Notes: generated by a model not told the origin, from the sequence alone. DNA of 45,561 bases from CAZONU01 sp965370045 (GCA_965370045.1 CBDUSI010000023.1:1-45561); one strand, 5' to 3'. Positions 32,282 through 41,416 are shown, counted from the stretch's first letter. A program made the numbers and translations.

Positions 32282-34909
32282 ATGATACGCTTTGCAGCGG
32301 GCATTCTCACGGCGCTGGTCCTGACGGCCGGGGGCCTCTCGGCCGGGGAGGTCAAGTTCACGGCGGAGCCCAAGGCGGCGGCCGAGGGCAAGAAGGTGAA
32401 GATCACCTTCAAGCTTTCGGCGCCGACCGACGTGGCCGTGGGCGTCGTCAACTCCAAGGGCGTGGTAGTGAAGCACCTGGCCGGAGGGCTGCTCGGCCCC
32501 AAGGCCCCCAAGCCGCTGGCCAGGGGCAAGCTGGCCCAGACGCTTTACTGGGATCGCACCGACGACATGGGCAAGCCGGTGCCCGCCGGCAAGTACACGG
32601 TGCAGGTCCAGGCCGGGATGAAGCCGGTCTTCGACCGGGTCATCGCCTACGAGCCCCGGGCCCTGAGCCACATCCAGGGCCTGACGGTCGGTCCCAAGGG
32701 AGAGCTCTTCGTCCTCAACGTCGGGGGGTACTGGACCGAGAGCTACAAGCCCGCCCGGGAGATACTGGTCTTCTCCCGCGAGTTCAAGTACCTGCGCACC
32801 CTCTTGCCCTGCCCCGGCGACCTGCCCGTCGAGAAGCTCAAGGGTATCAGCCCGGTGATGATGCCTGACGGGCAGTGGGTGCCCAAGCTCCACAACCGCC
32901 AGGGGCGCGCGATCTACCCCGGGCTCAGCGGGAGGCCGGGCCGGCAGGCGATGCTGGTCACCCCCGACGGGTGGCTCCGTTTCACCAATCGGGCTCGGGA
33001 GCTTGTGCGAATCCGCGCCGACAACGGGGCAGTGCCGGAACCCTTCTTCGCGGGCATGTTAGTCGGCAAGAAGCCCGGGAAACGGTACCCCACGGGCGGG
33101 CACACCCAACAGGCCCTTTCAAAGGACGGTAAGTGGGTGTACGCCGCCAACGTCGGCAGCATCCAGTCCAGCGGGACCGACAAGCTGATCCACGCCGTCT
33201 TCCGCCGCAAGCTCGGCGGTAAGGGGCCATCTGAGGTCTTCCTCGGCGAACTCCACAAGTCCGGCAAGGACAAGAAGCACCTCGACCGGCCCCAGGGCGT
33301 GGCCGTGGACGGAGAGGGTAACATTCTGGTTTCGGACTGGGGCAACGGCCGCGTGGTGGTCTTCTCGCCGGCGGGGAAGTACCTCAAGGAGTTCCCCGTC
33401 GACGGGCCCGACCACCTGTGCGTGGACCGCAAGCGCGGAACGATTTACGTCCTGGCCGTTTCCCGGAGCAACATCCGCAACCACGGGAACGAGGCCTGGG
33501 TCAGGTGGGTAAAGAAGAAGCTGATCAAGATCAAGAGCTGGAAGGATCCCAAGGTCCTGGGGGAAATGTCCTTGGCGGCCCGGGGCAATTCTTTCGCCAT
33601 GCCGGTGATGGCCCTGGACGACCAGGCCGACCCGCCGATCCTCTGGATCGGCGAGCACATCAAGTGGTCGCTCTCGCGTCTGGTCGACAAGACTCCCGCG
33701 GGCAAGCTTTCCGATCCCGAGGTCGTGGCCTCCGCGGAGAAGTTCCCGCAGTCAATGTCCAGCGTGGAGCACATCGCCGTCGACCCGGCCACGGAGCGCC
33801 TGTACGTGCGGGAATACATCAAGAGCAACGTACCGCAGACCAGGGGCTGGCACGCCTATGACGGAAACACCGGCAAGACGGTGGTGATCGGGAAGATCGA
33901 AGGCGCTGAGCTCGCGGTGGGCCCGGATGGCTACCTCTACACCTACCGGCCGCACCACTGGCGCAAGTTGAAGAAGGCCGGTGCCTGGATCCTGCGCTGG
34001 GACCGGGACGGCAAGCCCGCGAACTTCGAGGGCTCGGACCGCCACTGGAGCGACCGACTCCCTCGCCAGGATGAGTGCAGTCTTGTTGACAGGGAGGGCA
34101 TCCACGGATTCGGGATGAGCCCGGCGGGAGAGGCGTATGTGATCCACTCCATCTGGGACCGCACCTCGAAACCCATGTGGCTCTCCGTGGTGGGCCGTGA
34201 CGGAAAAATCAAGAAGGCCAATCTGCTGAGCCTCACCGATGCCTCTTGCGGCCCACAGGTGGACCGGGACGGCAACGTCTACGTTATGGATGGCGCTGTC
34301 CCCAGGAAGCTGTCGCCGGTCCCGCCGGAGTTCGCGGATCAGTTGAAGGATCGCTACACCAGTTACCTCGGCATGTTCGGCAGTGTAATCAAGTTCCCGC
34401 CTGCCGGGGGTGGGGTCTACCTCAAGGGGGCGAGCTTCAGAAAGGACCCCAAGACCAAGAAGCACGTAAAGGTCGTCCAGCTGCCGGAGAAGCCCCTCGG
34501 CAAGCGCGTGGACTGCTACACAACCGGGATTGGCCGGGACAAGGGCTGCGCGGTGGACAACGCGACCTGGATCCGCCCGTATATTGCGCCCACGCCGAGC
34601 ACGGGCTGCATCTGCTTCCCGGCACGCATGAGCCTGGACCGCTACGGACGGCTCTTCGTGCCGGTGGCCCCGGCGCGGCGCTTCGAGGTCATCGACACCG
34701 AGGGCAACCTCCTCTGCAAGTTCGGCCGCTACGGCAACGCCGACAACGGCGGGAAGGACAGCCCGCGCCCGGTGAAGGGCGTGCCTCTCAACTGGGCCTA
34801 CAACGTGACCGCCAGCGACAAGGCGGTGTACATCGCCGACACCAACAACCGTCGCATCCTGAAGGTGCGGCTTGACTACCGGGTGTCAGCGCTCTGTCCG
34901 GTGCCCTGA
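32282..34909 (+). CDS. Secreted FlgD-like/NHL beta-propeller protein, copy 1
   Basis: An 875-residue exported protein. The signal peptide spans about residues 1-21 (FAAGILTALVLTAGGLSAG). A FlgD-type Ig-like domain follows (about 22-120: KVKITFKLSAPTDVAVGVV, TLYWDRTDDMGKPVPAGKYTVQVQAG). The rest is beta-propeller-like with NHL phrases such as RPQGVAVDGEGNILVSDWGNGRVVVFSPAGKYLKEF and ISPVGEAYVI-like GFGMSPAGEAYVIHS, and a terminal blade CKFGRYGNADNGGKD...AYNVTASDKAVYIADTNNRRILKV. NHL propellers bind proteins or carbohydrates, or act as lyases; no active site is evident. The next gene is a paralogue in the same orientation, 29 bases away. The start has a strong GAGGGGGAG site. Confidence 0.85.
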   Translation: MIRFAAGILTALVLTAGGLSAGEVKFTAEPKAAAEGKKVKITFKLSAPTDVAVGVVNSKGVVVKHLAGGLLGPKAPKPLARGKLAQTLYWDRTDDMGKPVPAGKYTVQVQAGMKPVFDRVIAYEPRALSHIQGLTVGPKGELFVLNVGGYWTESYKPAREILVFSREFKYLRTLLPCPGDLPVEKLKGISPVMMPDGQWVPKLHNRQGRAIYPGLSGRPGRQAMLVTPDGWLRFTNRARELVRIRADNGAVPEPFFAGMLVGKKPGKRYPTGGHTQQALSKDGKWVYAANVGSIQSSGTDKLIHAVFRRKLGGKGPSEVFLGELHKSGKDKKHLDRPQGVAVDGEGNILVSDWGNGRVVVFSPAGKYLKEFPVDGPDHLCVDRKRGTIYVLAVSRSNIRNHGNEAWVRWVKKKLIKIKSWKDPKVLGEMSLAARGNSFAMPVMALDDQADPPILWIGEHIKWSLSRLVDKTPAGKLSDPEVVASAEKFPQSMSSVEHIAVDPATERLYVREYIKSNVPQTRGWHAYDGNTGKTVVIGKIEGAELAVGPDGYLYTYRPHHWRKLKKAGAWILRWDRDGKPANFEGSDRHWSDRLPRQDECSLVDREGIHGFGMSPAGEAYVIHSIWDRTSKPMWLSVVGRDGKIKKANLLSLTDASCGPQVDRDGNVYVMDGAVPRKLSPVPPEFADQLKDRYTSYLGMFGSVIKFPPAGGGVYLKGASFRKDPKTKKHVKVVQLPEKPLGKRVDCYTTGIGRDKGCAVDNATWIRPYIAPTPSTGCICFPARMSLDRYGRLFVPVAPARRFEVIDTEGNLLCKFGRYGNADNGGKDSPRPVKGVPLNWAYNVTASDKAVYIADTNNRRILKVRLDYRVSALCPVP

Positions 34910-34938
34910 ACGACCCTTCTGCGGGAAAGGAACACGCA

Positions 34939-37560
34939 ATGGTGCGATTCTTGAAGCTGGGTTTCCTTCTGACTGCGGCGGCCCTGGTCGGGACCGCGTT
35001 GGCCGCGGAGGTCAAGTTCGCGGCGGAGCCCAAGGCGGCGGCCGAGGGCAAGAAGGTGAAGATCACCTTCACGCTCTCTGCGCCGACCGACGTGGCCGTG
35101 GGCATCGTCGACGCGAAGGGAGTAGTGATCAAGCACCTGGCCGGAGGGCTGCTCGGAAACAAGGCTCCGAAGCCCCTCAAGGCAGGTCTGTCCCAGACCC
35201 TCTACTGGGACCGAACCGACGACATGGGCAAGCCGGTGCCCGCCGGCAAGTACAGCGTCGAGGTGCAGGCCGGGATGAAGCCGGTCCTGGAGCGCATCAT
35301 CGGCCGCGAGTCCAGGGCGCTGAGCGACATAGGCGGTCTGACCGTCGGGCCCAAGGGCGAGCTTTACGTGATCGGCTGGGCGGGCCTCTGGTCTGAGAGC
35401 TACAAGCCCGTGCGGGAGATCGTGGTCTTCTCGCGCAAGTTCAAATATCTGCGCACCATCCTGCCGTATCCCGGCGACCTGCCCTTTGAGCAGATCAAGG
35501 GCGTGAAGCCGGTCAAGCGCACCGACGGCTCTTACATCCCCCGGCTCTACTACGCGCCGGGGCACCGCAACTACCCGGACCTCAGCGGCCGGCCGCCCCG
35601 GCAGACCATGGCAATCACGCCCGGCGGAGACCTGCTCTTCATGTCCGTCTCGGGCCGGTCGCCCGCCCGGTCGCCCACCCAGATGGTGCGCATCCGCGCG
35701 GCCGACGGGGCCATGCCCAAGCCCTTCGAGATGCTCAAGTTCCCGGTGAAGGGCGGCTACGCGGGCGGCTGGCCGCAGCTGGCGCTCTCGAAGGACGGCA
35801 AGTACGTGTACGCCGGCGGGTTCATCACCGTGGACTTCGCCCGCAAGAAGGGCGACAGCTTGCTCGACCACGCGGTCTATCGCTGGGAAGTGGGCTCCAA
35901 GGAAGCTCCCAAGGTCTTTGCCGGCCAGCCCCTGAAGGCCGGGAGCGGCAAGGAGCTCTTCAACCAGGTTCACGGCGTGGCCGTGGACGGGGCGGGCAAC
36001 GTCCTGGTCTCCGACTTCGGGAACGACCGGGTGGTGGCGCTCTCCCCGGCCGGCAAGCATATCGGCGAGTTCAAGGTGGAGTGGCCCGATCACCTGGCCG
36101 TCGACCGCAAGCGCGGGACGATTTACATCGTCTGCGTCGACAAGAAGAACGATGACCGCGGCTGCGGCCGGATCATCTGGAGGAGGAAGACGCTGGTCAA
36201 GGTCAAGAGCTGGAAGGACCCCAAGATCCTCGGCACGATTCCTCTCCACCCGCCGCGGGGCGCGCACTACGCCAAGCCGGTCACCGCCCTGGACGACGCG
36301 GCCAACCCGCCCATCCTGTGGATCGGCGGCGGGGGCAAGGGGCCGCTTTCGCGCATCGTCGATAAGAACCCCGGCGGCAAGCTCCCCGATGCCGAACCGG
36401 TGGGGGCCGGAGCGCTCTTCCCCGAGAGCCAGGTCAGCGTGGAGCATCTGGCCGTCGATCCGGCCACCGAGCGGCTCTACGTGCGCGAGTACTACAAGGG
36501 CTACATAAACTACGGCTGGCGGGCCTACGACGGGAAGACCGGCAAGCCGGTCAAGCTGACCGGCAAGCTCGACGGCGTCGATCTGCAGATAGGTTTCGAC
36601 GGGCACCTCTACACCTACAAGACCACTTACCTCTGGCGGAAGTTCAAGCACGGGGGCGCGTGGCTCCTGCGCTGGGACCGCGACGGCAAGCCGGCCAACT
36701 TCGAGGGTTCGGACAGCCACATCAGCCAGCCCATACCGCACGACGACAAGAGCCTCAAGGCCAGGTTCGTGGACCGCGAGGGCTGCCACGGCTTCGGCTT
36801 GGCCCCGAACGGCGAGGCCTACGTCATTTACGCCAACAAGGGCCGCACGTCTAACCCCATGTGGCTGTGCGTGGTCGGCCGCGACGGGAAGATCAAGAAG
36901 GAGAAGGTGCTGGGCCTGACCCCCGCCTGCTGCAGCCCGCAGGTGGATCGCGAGGGCAACATCTACGTGATAGACAACGCCATCCCCAAAGCGATGCCCG
37001 AGGCCCCGCCGGACTTCGCCGAGGCCCTCAAGGATCGCTACAACTGCTACCGGGGCGTCTTCGGCAGCGTTATCAAGTTCCCGCCGGCCGGCGGCGGGGT
37101 GTATCACACCAAGGTCAAGGGCAAGAAGGGCTCGCTGGCCCCCGAGCAGCCGCTGGGCAAGCTGGTGGAGTGCCGCAGCGGGGCCGGGCCCTCGGTGGTG
37201 GACAATGCCGCGTGGATCCGCCCCTACGCCTCGCCCACCCCCGGGCAGTTCGGCACCTGCGTGTGTTTCCCGGCGCGGATGAGTCTGGACCGCTACGGCC
37301 GGCTCTTCGTGCCCGAGACCCCCTCGCGGCGCATCAACGTGCTGGACGCCGAGGGCAACCTGCTCTGCTCCTTCGGGCGCTACGGCAATCCCGACAACGG
37401 AGGGAAGGACAGTCTCCGGCCGATGAAGGGCATACCCCTCAACTGGGCCTACAACGTGACCGCCTCGGACAGGGCGCTCTACATCTCGGACACCAACAAT
37501 CGGCGCATCCTCAAGGTGAAGTTCGACTACCAGGCGGCGGCCAGTTGCCCGGTACCTTGA
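34939..37560 (+). CDS. Secreted FlgD-like/NHL beta-propeller protein, copy 2
   Basis: An 873-residue paralogue of the gene at 32282. It has the same order: signal peptide (1-22, LGFLLTAAALVGTALA), FlgD-like domain, NHL propeller (for example HGVAVDGAGNVLVSDFGNDRVVALSPAGKHI and GFGLAPNGEAYVIYA), and the same end (AYNVTASDRALYISDTNNRRILKV...CPVP). It has GGAAAGGA before the ATG and starts 29 bases after copy 1, so the pair are probably co-transcribed. The first domain is nearly identical in the two copies, whereas the propeller parts differ much more. Function unknown; an extracellular binding or scaffolding role is inference. Confidence 0.85.
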   Translation: MVRFLKLGFLLTAAALVGTALAAEVKFAAEPKAAAEGKKVKITFTLSAPTDVAVGIVDAKGVVIKHLAGGLLGNKAPKPLKAGLSQTLYWDRTDDMGKPVPAGKYSVEVQAGMKPVLERIIGRESRALSDIGGLTVGPKGELYVIGWAGLWSESYKPVREIVVFSRKFKYLRTILPYPGDLPFEQIKGVKPVKRTDGSYIPRLYYAPGHRNYPDLSGRPPRQTMAITPGGDLLFMSVSGRSPARSPTQMVRIRAADGAMPKPFEMLKFPVKGGYAGGWPQLALSKDGKYVYAGGFITVDFARKKGDSLLDHAVYRWEVGSKEAPKVFAGQPLKAGSGKELFNQVHGVAVDGAGNVLVSDFGNDRVVALSPAGKHIGEFKVEWPDHLAVDRKRGTIYIVCVDKKNDDRGCGRIIWRRKTLVKVKSWKDPKILGTIPLHPPRGAHYAKPVTALDDAANPPILWIGGGGKGPLSRIVDKNPGGKLPDAEPVGAGALFPESQVSVEHLAVDPATERLYVREYYKGYINYGWRAYDGKTGKPVKLTGKLDGVDLQIGFDGHLYTYKTTYLWRKFKHGGAWLLRWDRDGKPANFEGSDSHISQPIPHDDKSLKARFVDREGCHGFGLAPNGEAYVIYANKGRTSNPMWLCVVGRDGKIKKEKVLGLTPACCSPQVDREGNIYVIDNAIPKAMPEAPPDFAEALKDRYNCYRGVFGSVIKFPPAGGGVYHTKVKGKKGSLAPEQPLGKLVECRSGAGPSVVDNAAWIRPYASPTPGQFGTCVCFPARMSLDRYGRLFVPETPSRRINVLDAEGNLLCSFGRYGNPDNGGKDSLRPMKGIPLNWAYNVTASDRALYISDTNNRRILKVKFDYQAAASCPVP

Positions 37561-37688
37561 AGACGCATGTGTGACCTTCAGGACGCAGTTCAGAGCGAGC
37601 ATCCTGGCATCGGACCAGGACGGCGCCCTGCGTAAATCTGTCAACAGCGCACCGTGAGCGACTCAAGTCTCACCATGCAAAAGAGAAA

Positions 37689-37714
37689 GCCCTTCGACGT
37701 TCTCGCCGAAGGGC
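37689..37714 (-). terminator. Intrinsic terminator after the tRNA-like remnant
   Basis: On the minus strand GCCCTTCG / CGAAGGGC forms an 8-bp stem with a 10-base loop, followed by TTTCTCTTTTG. It lies just downstream (minus direction) of the second copy of the tRNA-Pro 3' end, as a normal tRNA terminator would. Confidence 0.6.
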
Positions 37715-37727
37715 CCGGTTTGAACGA

Positions 37728-37746
37728 TGGTCGGGGCGACTGGATT
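37728..37746 (-). pseudogene. 19-bp tRNA-Pro 3'-end remnant with CCA
   Basis: Bases 37728-37746 repeat bases 37917-37935 exactly (plus-strand TGGTCGGGGCGACTGGATT), that is, the CCA, acceptor and part of the T arm of tRNA-Pro. The homology fades just afterwards and the rest of a tRNA cannot be folded, so this is a fragment and not a second tRNA gene. A terminator follows in the minus direction. The 170 bases between this and the tRNA contain no recognisable gene. Confidence 0.65.
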
Positions 37747-37875
37747 TGATGCGGAGTCCACGGAGGGACGGAGCAGGCGCATCGGCGCAGCCGACTGCGC
37801 CCCGAAGGGCGTCTCTATCGGAGGGAGGCGCAACCAGCGACCAATGAACAGTGCTGGTTCAAACGTCTCCCCAAG

Positions 37876-37901
37876 CGAAAACCCCGGTAGAAATGCCGGG
37901 G
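37876..37901 (-). terminator. Intrinsic terminator of tRNA-Pro
   Basis: On the minus strand CCCCGG, an 8-base loop and CCGGGG (stems 37896-37901 and 37882-37887) are followed by TTTTCGC. It lies 15 bases beyond the CCA of the tRNA. Confidence 0.65.
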
Positions 37902-37916
37902 CGCTAATGCTCTGAC

Positions 37917-37995
<79 letters not shown>

Positions 37996-38006
37996 AGCGG
38001 TCAGTG

Positions 38007-38035
38007 ATTATATCGAACCCGGCGGTCCGCGTCTA
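38007..38035 (-). promoter_or_regulatory. Promoter of tRNA-Pro
   Basis: On the minus strand TAGACG (38035-38030) and perfect TATAAT (38012-38007) are 17 bp apart. The predicted start near 38000 is 5 bases before the mature tRNA 5' end. It slightly overlaps the end of the alkyltransferase gene. Confidence 0.65.
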
Positions 38036-38521
38036 GAGGTCCTGACCCTCGATCCCCAGCAGCCGCCGCTTCCACGCGAGCCCCGCGCCGAAGCCACCCA
38101 GGTCCGCAGCGGCCACCACCCGATGGCAGGGGTTGATGATTATGAGGGGGTTCTTCCCGCACGCACTACCGACTGCGCGCGCGGCCCGCGGCGCGCCGGC
38201 GGTGCGCGCCAGTTCCCCGTAGCTGGCGGTCCCGCCCCAGGGAATGCGGCGCATCGCCGACCAGACCCGCTTCTGGAAGGCGGTGCCCCGCGGCGCGACC
38301 GGCACGGTGAACTTCACGCGCTTCCCGGATAGATAAGCCGCCAGTTCGCGGAGAAGCTTGTGGCCGCTGGCGCCCTCTTGCGCCTTGAGTGTCGGCGGCC
38401 CCTTGGCGCGCCGCCAGGTGCCCGGCAGGCGCAGCTCGACGAGCTTGCCGTTTTCGAAATCGGCCAGGAAGTTTCCCAGACGCGTTTTGAGGCGATACTC
38501 GCGCCTACTTGAGCTTCTCAC
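38033..38521 (-). CDS. ogt: Methylated-DNA-protein-cysteine methyltransferase (Ogt/MGMT type)
   Basis: A 162-residue DNA repair protein that takes alkyl groups from O6-alkylguanine onto its own Cys in a one-time reaction. The active site is INPCHRVV with Cys132. Other family pieces are GTAFQKRVWSAMRRIPWGGTASYGELARTAG and GGFGAGLAWKRRLLGIEG. The N-terminal Ada-type zinc domain is absent, so this is the short Ogt form. The GTG start overlaps the upstream secreted-protein gene by 17 bases, so the two are co-transcribed. The link between repair and the neighbouring gene is unclear. Confidence 0.92.
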   Translation of the reverse strand: MRSSSRREYRLKTRLGNFLADFENGKLVELRLPGTWRRAKGPPTLKAQEGASGHKLLRELAAYLSGKRVKFTVPVAPRGTAFQKRVWSAMRRIPWGGTASYGELARTAGAPRAARAVGSACGKNPLIIINPCHRVVAAADLGGFGAGLAWKRRLLGIEGQDL

Positions 38522-39632
38522 CGCCGCCCTCTTTGACGAAGGCCGGCCCCGGCTCCTTGTCGCCCTTCACTTCCACGCGCTTGAGCCAGGCGTTGTCGAA
38601 CCAGACCTTGCCGGCCGGGTGGTAGGCGTAGAGCATCAGGCGGACGTACTCGACCTTCACCAGCGGATTGCGCGGTCGGAAGGCCTTGGTGGTCAGGCGC
38701 TCGAAGGCCTTGCCTTTCTTTTCCGGGTAGAAGCGCACCTGGTGGCGGTAGGTCTCGCGCTTCTCGCCGTCCACGTCGGTGTAACCCTTGACCCAGAAGA
38801 TCACCTTGGGCTTCCTGGACATGATCTCCACGCTGGCTTGGTAGTAGGCGCCCTTCTTTACCGGGACGTAGCGGCTTGCGGCCATGATGCCGTAGCTGGC
38901 CGCGGTCTTCTTGTTCATATTGTAAGCCAGGCACTTGTCGCCCTTCCCCCCGCCGGGCCGCGCCGCCCAGGAAACCTGCGACACCAGGTCCGGGCGCACC
39001 AGGCTCCAGCCCGCCGGCCAGCTCTTCTTCGCGTCGCCCTTGGTGAAGTCACCGCTGATGGGGAGCACCTCGAGGATCTTGACCACCTCGGCGAACTTGC
39101 GCTCCAGGTGGCGGCGCTCCTTCTTGAGCAGCTTGGCCAGAAAGGTCTCGGCGTGCTGGGGGATGTGGTGGACGTTGGGGCAGGCGTAGGTCTCGTCGGC
39201 CAGCAGCGCGGCGCCCTTCTCCCCCTTCTTCCTGACATTCTCGACGCTCGCCCCCAGCACGCGCAGCGTGTAGCCCTTGCCCTTCTTGGCCTTGGATATC
39301 TCGCCCCAGACCGCGTACCGGGCCTTGAAGGTCTCGCGGGCGTGGTCGGCGACCTTGGCGGGCTTGACCTCCGGGCCGGGCTTGAAGGGGCTGGCGGCCA
39401 GGAGCTCCCCCTCGGAGAGCTGGTCGAAGCAGGTGACCTTCTTGCTCTTGAGCGCGTGGCCGCGGATGCACTCGCGGACCTTGGCGCCCAGCTCGCCCTC
39501 GTCGAACTTGCTGACGAAGGGATAGACGATGATCAGCGGCTTCTCGGCCTTGGGGTCGCCCACGCGCTCCGCGCCCGCCGCCGTCCCGGCGGCCAGCAGA
39601 GCGGGCAGCAGCCACTTGAGGTATCCGCTCAA
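38505..39632 (-). CDS. Secreted protein with C-terminal carbohydrate-binding-like domain
   Basis: A 375-residue protein from a TTG start with GGAGGAG upstream. Residues 1-20 are a signal peptide (KWLLPALLAAGTAAGAE). Residues about 30-165 resemble a periplasmic domain with an alpha/beta nucleotide-like pattern (IIVYPFVSKFDEGELGAKVRECIRG, YAVWGEISKAKKGKGYTLRVLGA), as in CsgG-like or TolB-N-like lipoproteins; this is tentative. The C-terminal half (about 215-360) looks like a CenC-like jelly roll, ending in KVWFDNAWLKRVEVKG, similar in style to the domain in the protein at 630. The function is unknown. Confidence 0.72.
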   Translation of the reverse strand: MSGYLKWLLPALLAAGTAAGAERVGDPKAEKPLIIVYPFVSKFDEGELGAKVRECIRGHALKSKKVTCFDQLSEGELLAASPFKPGPEVKPAKVADHARETFKARYAVWGEISKAKKGKGYTLRVLGASVENVRKKGEKGAALLADETYACPNVHHIPQHAETFLAKLLKKERRHLERKFAEVVKILEVLPISGDFTKGDAKKSWPAGWSLVRPDLVSQVSWAARPGGGKGDKCLAYNMNKKTAASYGIMAASRYVPVKKGAYYQASVEIMSRKPKVIFWVKGYTDVDGEKRETYRHQVRFYPEKKGKAFERLTTKAFRPRNPLVKVEYVRLMLYAYHPAGKVWFDNAWLKRVEVKGDKEPGPAFVKEGGGEKLK

Positions 39633-39662
39633 AGCGCGCTCCTCCTCCCCCGCCCCCGCCCC

Positions 39663-39668
39663 ATTATA
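39663..39668 (-). promoter_or_regulatory. -10 element for the 38505-39632 gene
   Basis: On the minus strand TATAAT (39668-39663), followed by a start near 39656 and the GGAGGAG site of the TTG at 39632. TTGTAC upstream gives a spacer of 20 bp, which is too long, so the -35 is uncertain. Confidence 0.45.
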
Positions 39669-39770
39669 AACCGGCGGGCCTCCCCCCGGTACAACGAATA
39701 AGCGACGGGCTTCTTTAGAGCGTTATTCCTCGCCCCCCCCTCCCCTTCCAAAAAAGCCCGCCTTTTGTAA

Positions 39771-39800
39771 TTGAACTCGGGCGCTCTTCGGCGGTATCCT
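39771..39800 (+). promoter_or_regulatory. Candidate promoter for lemA
   Basis: TTGAAC (39771-39776) and TATCCT (39795-39800) are 18 bp apart; an overlapping TATATT lies at 39800. The 39633-39868 gap is otherwise free of genes and serves two divergent transcripts. Confidence 0.45.
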
Positions 39801-39868
39801 ATATTGAGGAGGCCGGCAGGCCCGCCCGCGGAACGGGGCGGCCCCGGGTCTCGAAAGGAGGAACGGAA

Positions 39869-40438
39869 ATGACACCGATCCTGATTGCCGCGGGCGTCGT
39901 CCTCGGCCTGGTGCTGATCATATTCATCGTGATCTACAACAGCCTGATCGGCAAGAAGAACATGGTGGAGCAGGCCTTCGCGACCATCGACGTGATGCTC
40001 AAGAAGCGTTACGACCTGATTCCTAATCTGGTAAGCACCATCAAGAGCTACATGAAGCACGAGTCCGAGACGCTCACCAAGATCACCGAACTGCGCGCCA
40101 GGGCCACCGCTCCGGGCACGGGCGGCGACGAGCAGGTGCAGATCAACAACCAGCTGGGCGGACTGCTCCGCGGCCTGATGATCCAGGTGGAGGACTACCC
40201 CGAACTCAAGGCCAGCGAGAACTTCGTGCAGCTGCAGCGCTCGCTCAACGAGGTCGAGGCCCAGTTGGCCGCCGCGCGGCGCACCTACAACGCCGCGGTC
40301 ACCGACTTCAACAACGCCGTGGAGATGTTCCCCACCAACCTGGTCGCGGGAATGATGAGCTACCGCCGCCGGGCGCTGTTCGAGGTCGACGCGTCCGAGC
40401 GCGAACGGCCCGACGTCGGGAACATGTTCGACAACTAA
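39869..40438 (+). CDS. lemA: LemA family protein
   Basis: A 189-residue protein with an N-terminal membrane helix (about 5-27, LIAAGVVLGLVLIIFIVIYNSLIG) and the LemA core: KKNMVEQAFATIDVMLKKRYDLIPNLVSTIKSYMKHESETL, SENFVQLQRSLNEVEAQLAAARRTYNAAVTDFNNAVEMFPTNLVA. It is a helical bundle facing the outside of the membrane, of unproven role; known LemA proteins occur near DUF3137 or M48 peptidase genes. AAAGGAGG precedes the ATG. The DUF3137 gene follows after 6 bases. Confidence 0.93.
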   Translation: MTPILIAAGVVLGLVLIIFIVIYNSLIGKKNMVEQAFATIDVMLKKRYDLIPNLVSTIKSYMKHESETLTKITELRARATAPGTGGDEQVQINNQLGGLLRGLMIQVEDYPELKASENFVQLQRSLNEVEAQLAAARRTYNAAVTDFNNAVEMFPTNLVAGMMSYRRRALFEVDASERERPDVGNMFDN

Positions 40439-40444
40439 CCCGCC

Positions 40445-41416
40445 GTGAAAACCCTCGCCGAGCTGCGGGAGTTCTACGACCGGGAACTCGTCGCCGCCAT
40501 CGCCCCCTTCGAACGCCAGCGCAAGCGGGCGCTGCTGCGCATCGGTATCGCCGCCGGGATCACGCTGGTCCTCGCGGCCCTGGCCTCGGTCCTGGGCGCC
40601 GCGGCCTACGGTCCCATAGGGATCATCGTCGTGCTGGCCGCGGGCGGCGCGGCCGTGGCCCTCGTGGCCTACTTCTCGCTGCGCGGCTTCAAGCAGGGTT
40701 TCAAGCGCGGGGTCATCGGCCGCGTCGTGGAGTTCCTCGACCCGCAGCTCAGCTACGACCCCGGCGGGCAGGTGTCCGAGCACGTCTTCAGCTCCAGCCG
40801 ACTCTTCGAGCACAGCATCGACCGCTACCGGGGCGAGGACTGCGTCTCGGGCCGGCTGGGCAGCACCGCGGTCCAGTTCTCCGAGGTCCACGCCGAGTAC
40901 AGGGCCAGCAGCGGCAAGCGCAGCCAGAGCCAGTGGACCACGCTTTTCAAGGGGCTCTTCTTCACGGCGGACTTCAACAAGGAGTTCAGCGGCACCACTG
41001 TAGTAGTCCCCGACGTCGCCGAGCGGGTCTTGGGCGGCTGGCTGGGCAAGCTGCTCCAGAGCATGAACTTCACGCGCACCGGAGAACTGGTCAAGCTGGA
41101 GAACCCGGTCTTCGAGAAGTACTTCGCGGTCTACGCCGACGATCAGGTCGAGGCCCGCTACATCCTGACCCCCAGCCTGATGGAGCGGCTGGTCGAGTTC
41201 CGCGAGCTGCCCGAGACCGGCGACCGGATATTCGTCTCCTTCGCGCACTCCCGGGTGCACGTGGCCGTGCCCCAGGAGCGGGACATGTTCGAGCCGCGAC
41301 TCTCCCAGACGCTGCTGGACTTCGCGATGATCCGGGAGTACTACCTGGACCTGGCCCTGGCCGCGGGCATCGTTCGGGATCTGGACCTCAACACCCGGAT
41401 TTGGACGAAGGCGTAG
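40445..41416 (+). CDS. DUF3137 membrane protein
   Basis: A 323-residue protein. Two adjoining membrane helices (about 34-80, LLRIGIAAGITLVLAALASVLGA and GIIVVLAAGGAAVALVAYFSL) are followed by a soluble domain. The phrases FEHSIDRYRGEDCVSG, VQFSEVHAEYRASSGKRS, LFFTADFNKEFSGTTVVVPD and RIFVSFAHSRVHVAVPQERDMFEP are characteristic of DUF3137, which almost always follows lemA. The GTG at 40445 lies 6 bases after the lemA stop. The function of the pair is not known. Confidence 0.9.
   Translation: MKTLAELREFYDRELVAAIAPFERQRKRALLRIGIAAGITLVLAALASVLGAAAYGPIGIIVVLAAGGAAVALVAYFSLRGFKQGFKRGVIGRVVEFLDPQLSYDPGGQVSEHVFSSSRLFEHSIDRYRGEDCVSGRLGSTAVQFSEVHAEYRASSGKRSQSQWTTLFKGLFFTADFNKEFSGTTVVVPDVAERVLGGWLGKLLQSMNFTRTGELVKLENPVFEKYFAVYADDQVEARYILTPSLMERLVEFRELPETGDRIFVSFAHSRVHVAVPQERDMFEPRLSQTLLDFAMIREYYLDLALAAGIVRDLDLNTRIWTKA

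Noticed and set aside
32282..37560. The duplicated NHL genes as an insertion sequence or transposon
   Set aside because: No transposase, terminal inverted repeats or target duplication was found around the genes; the tRNA-derived repeats suggest at most an integrated element and are treated as a finding instead.
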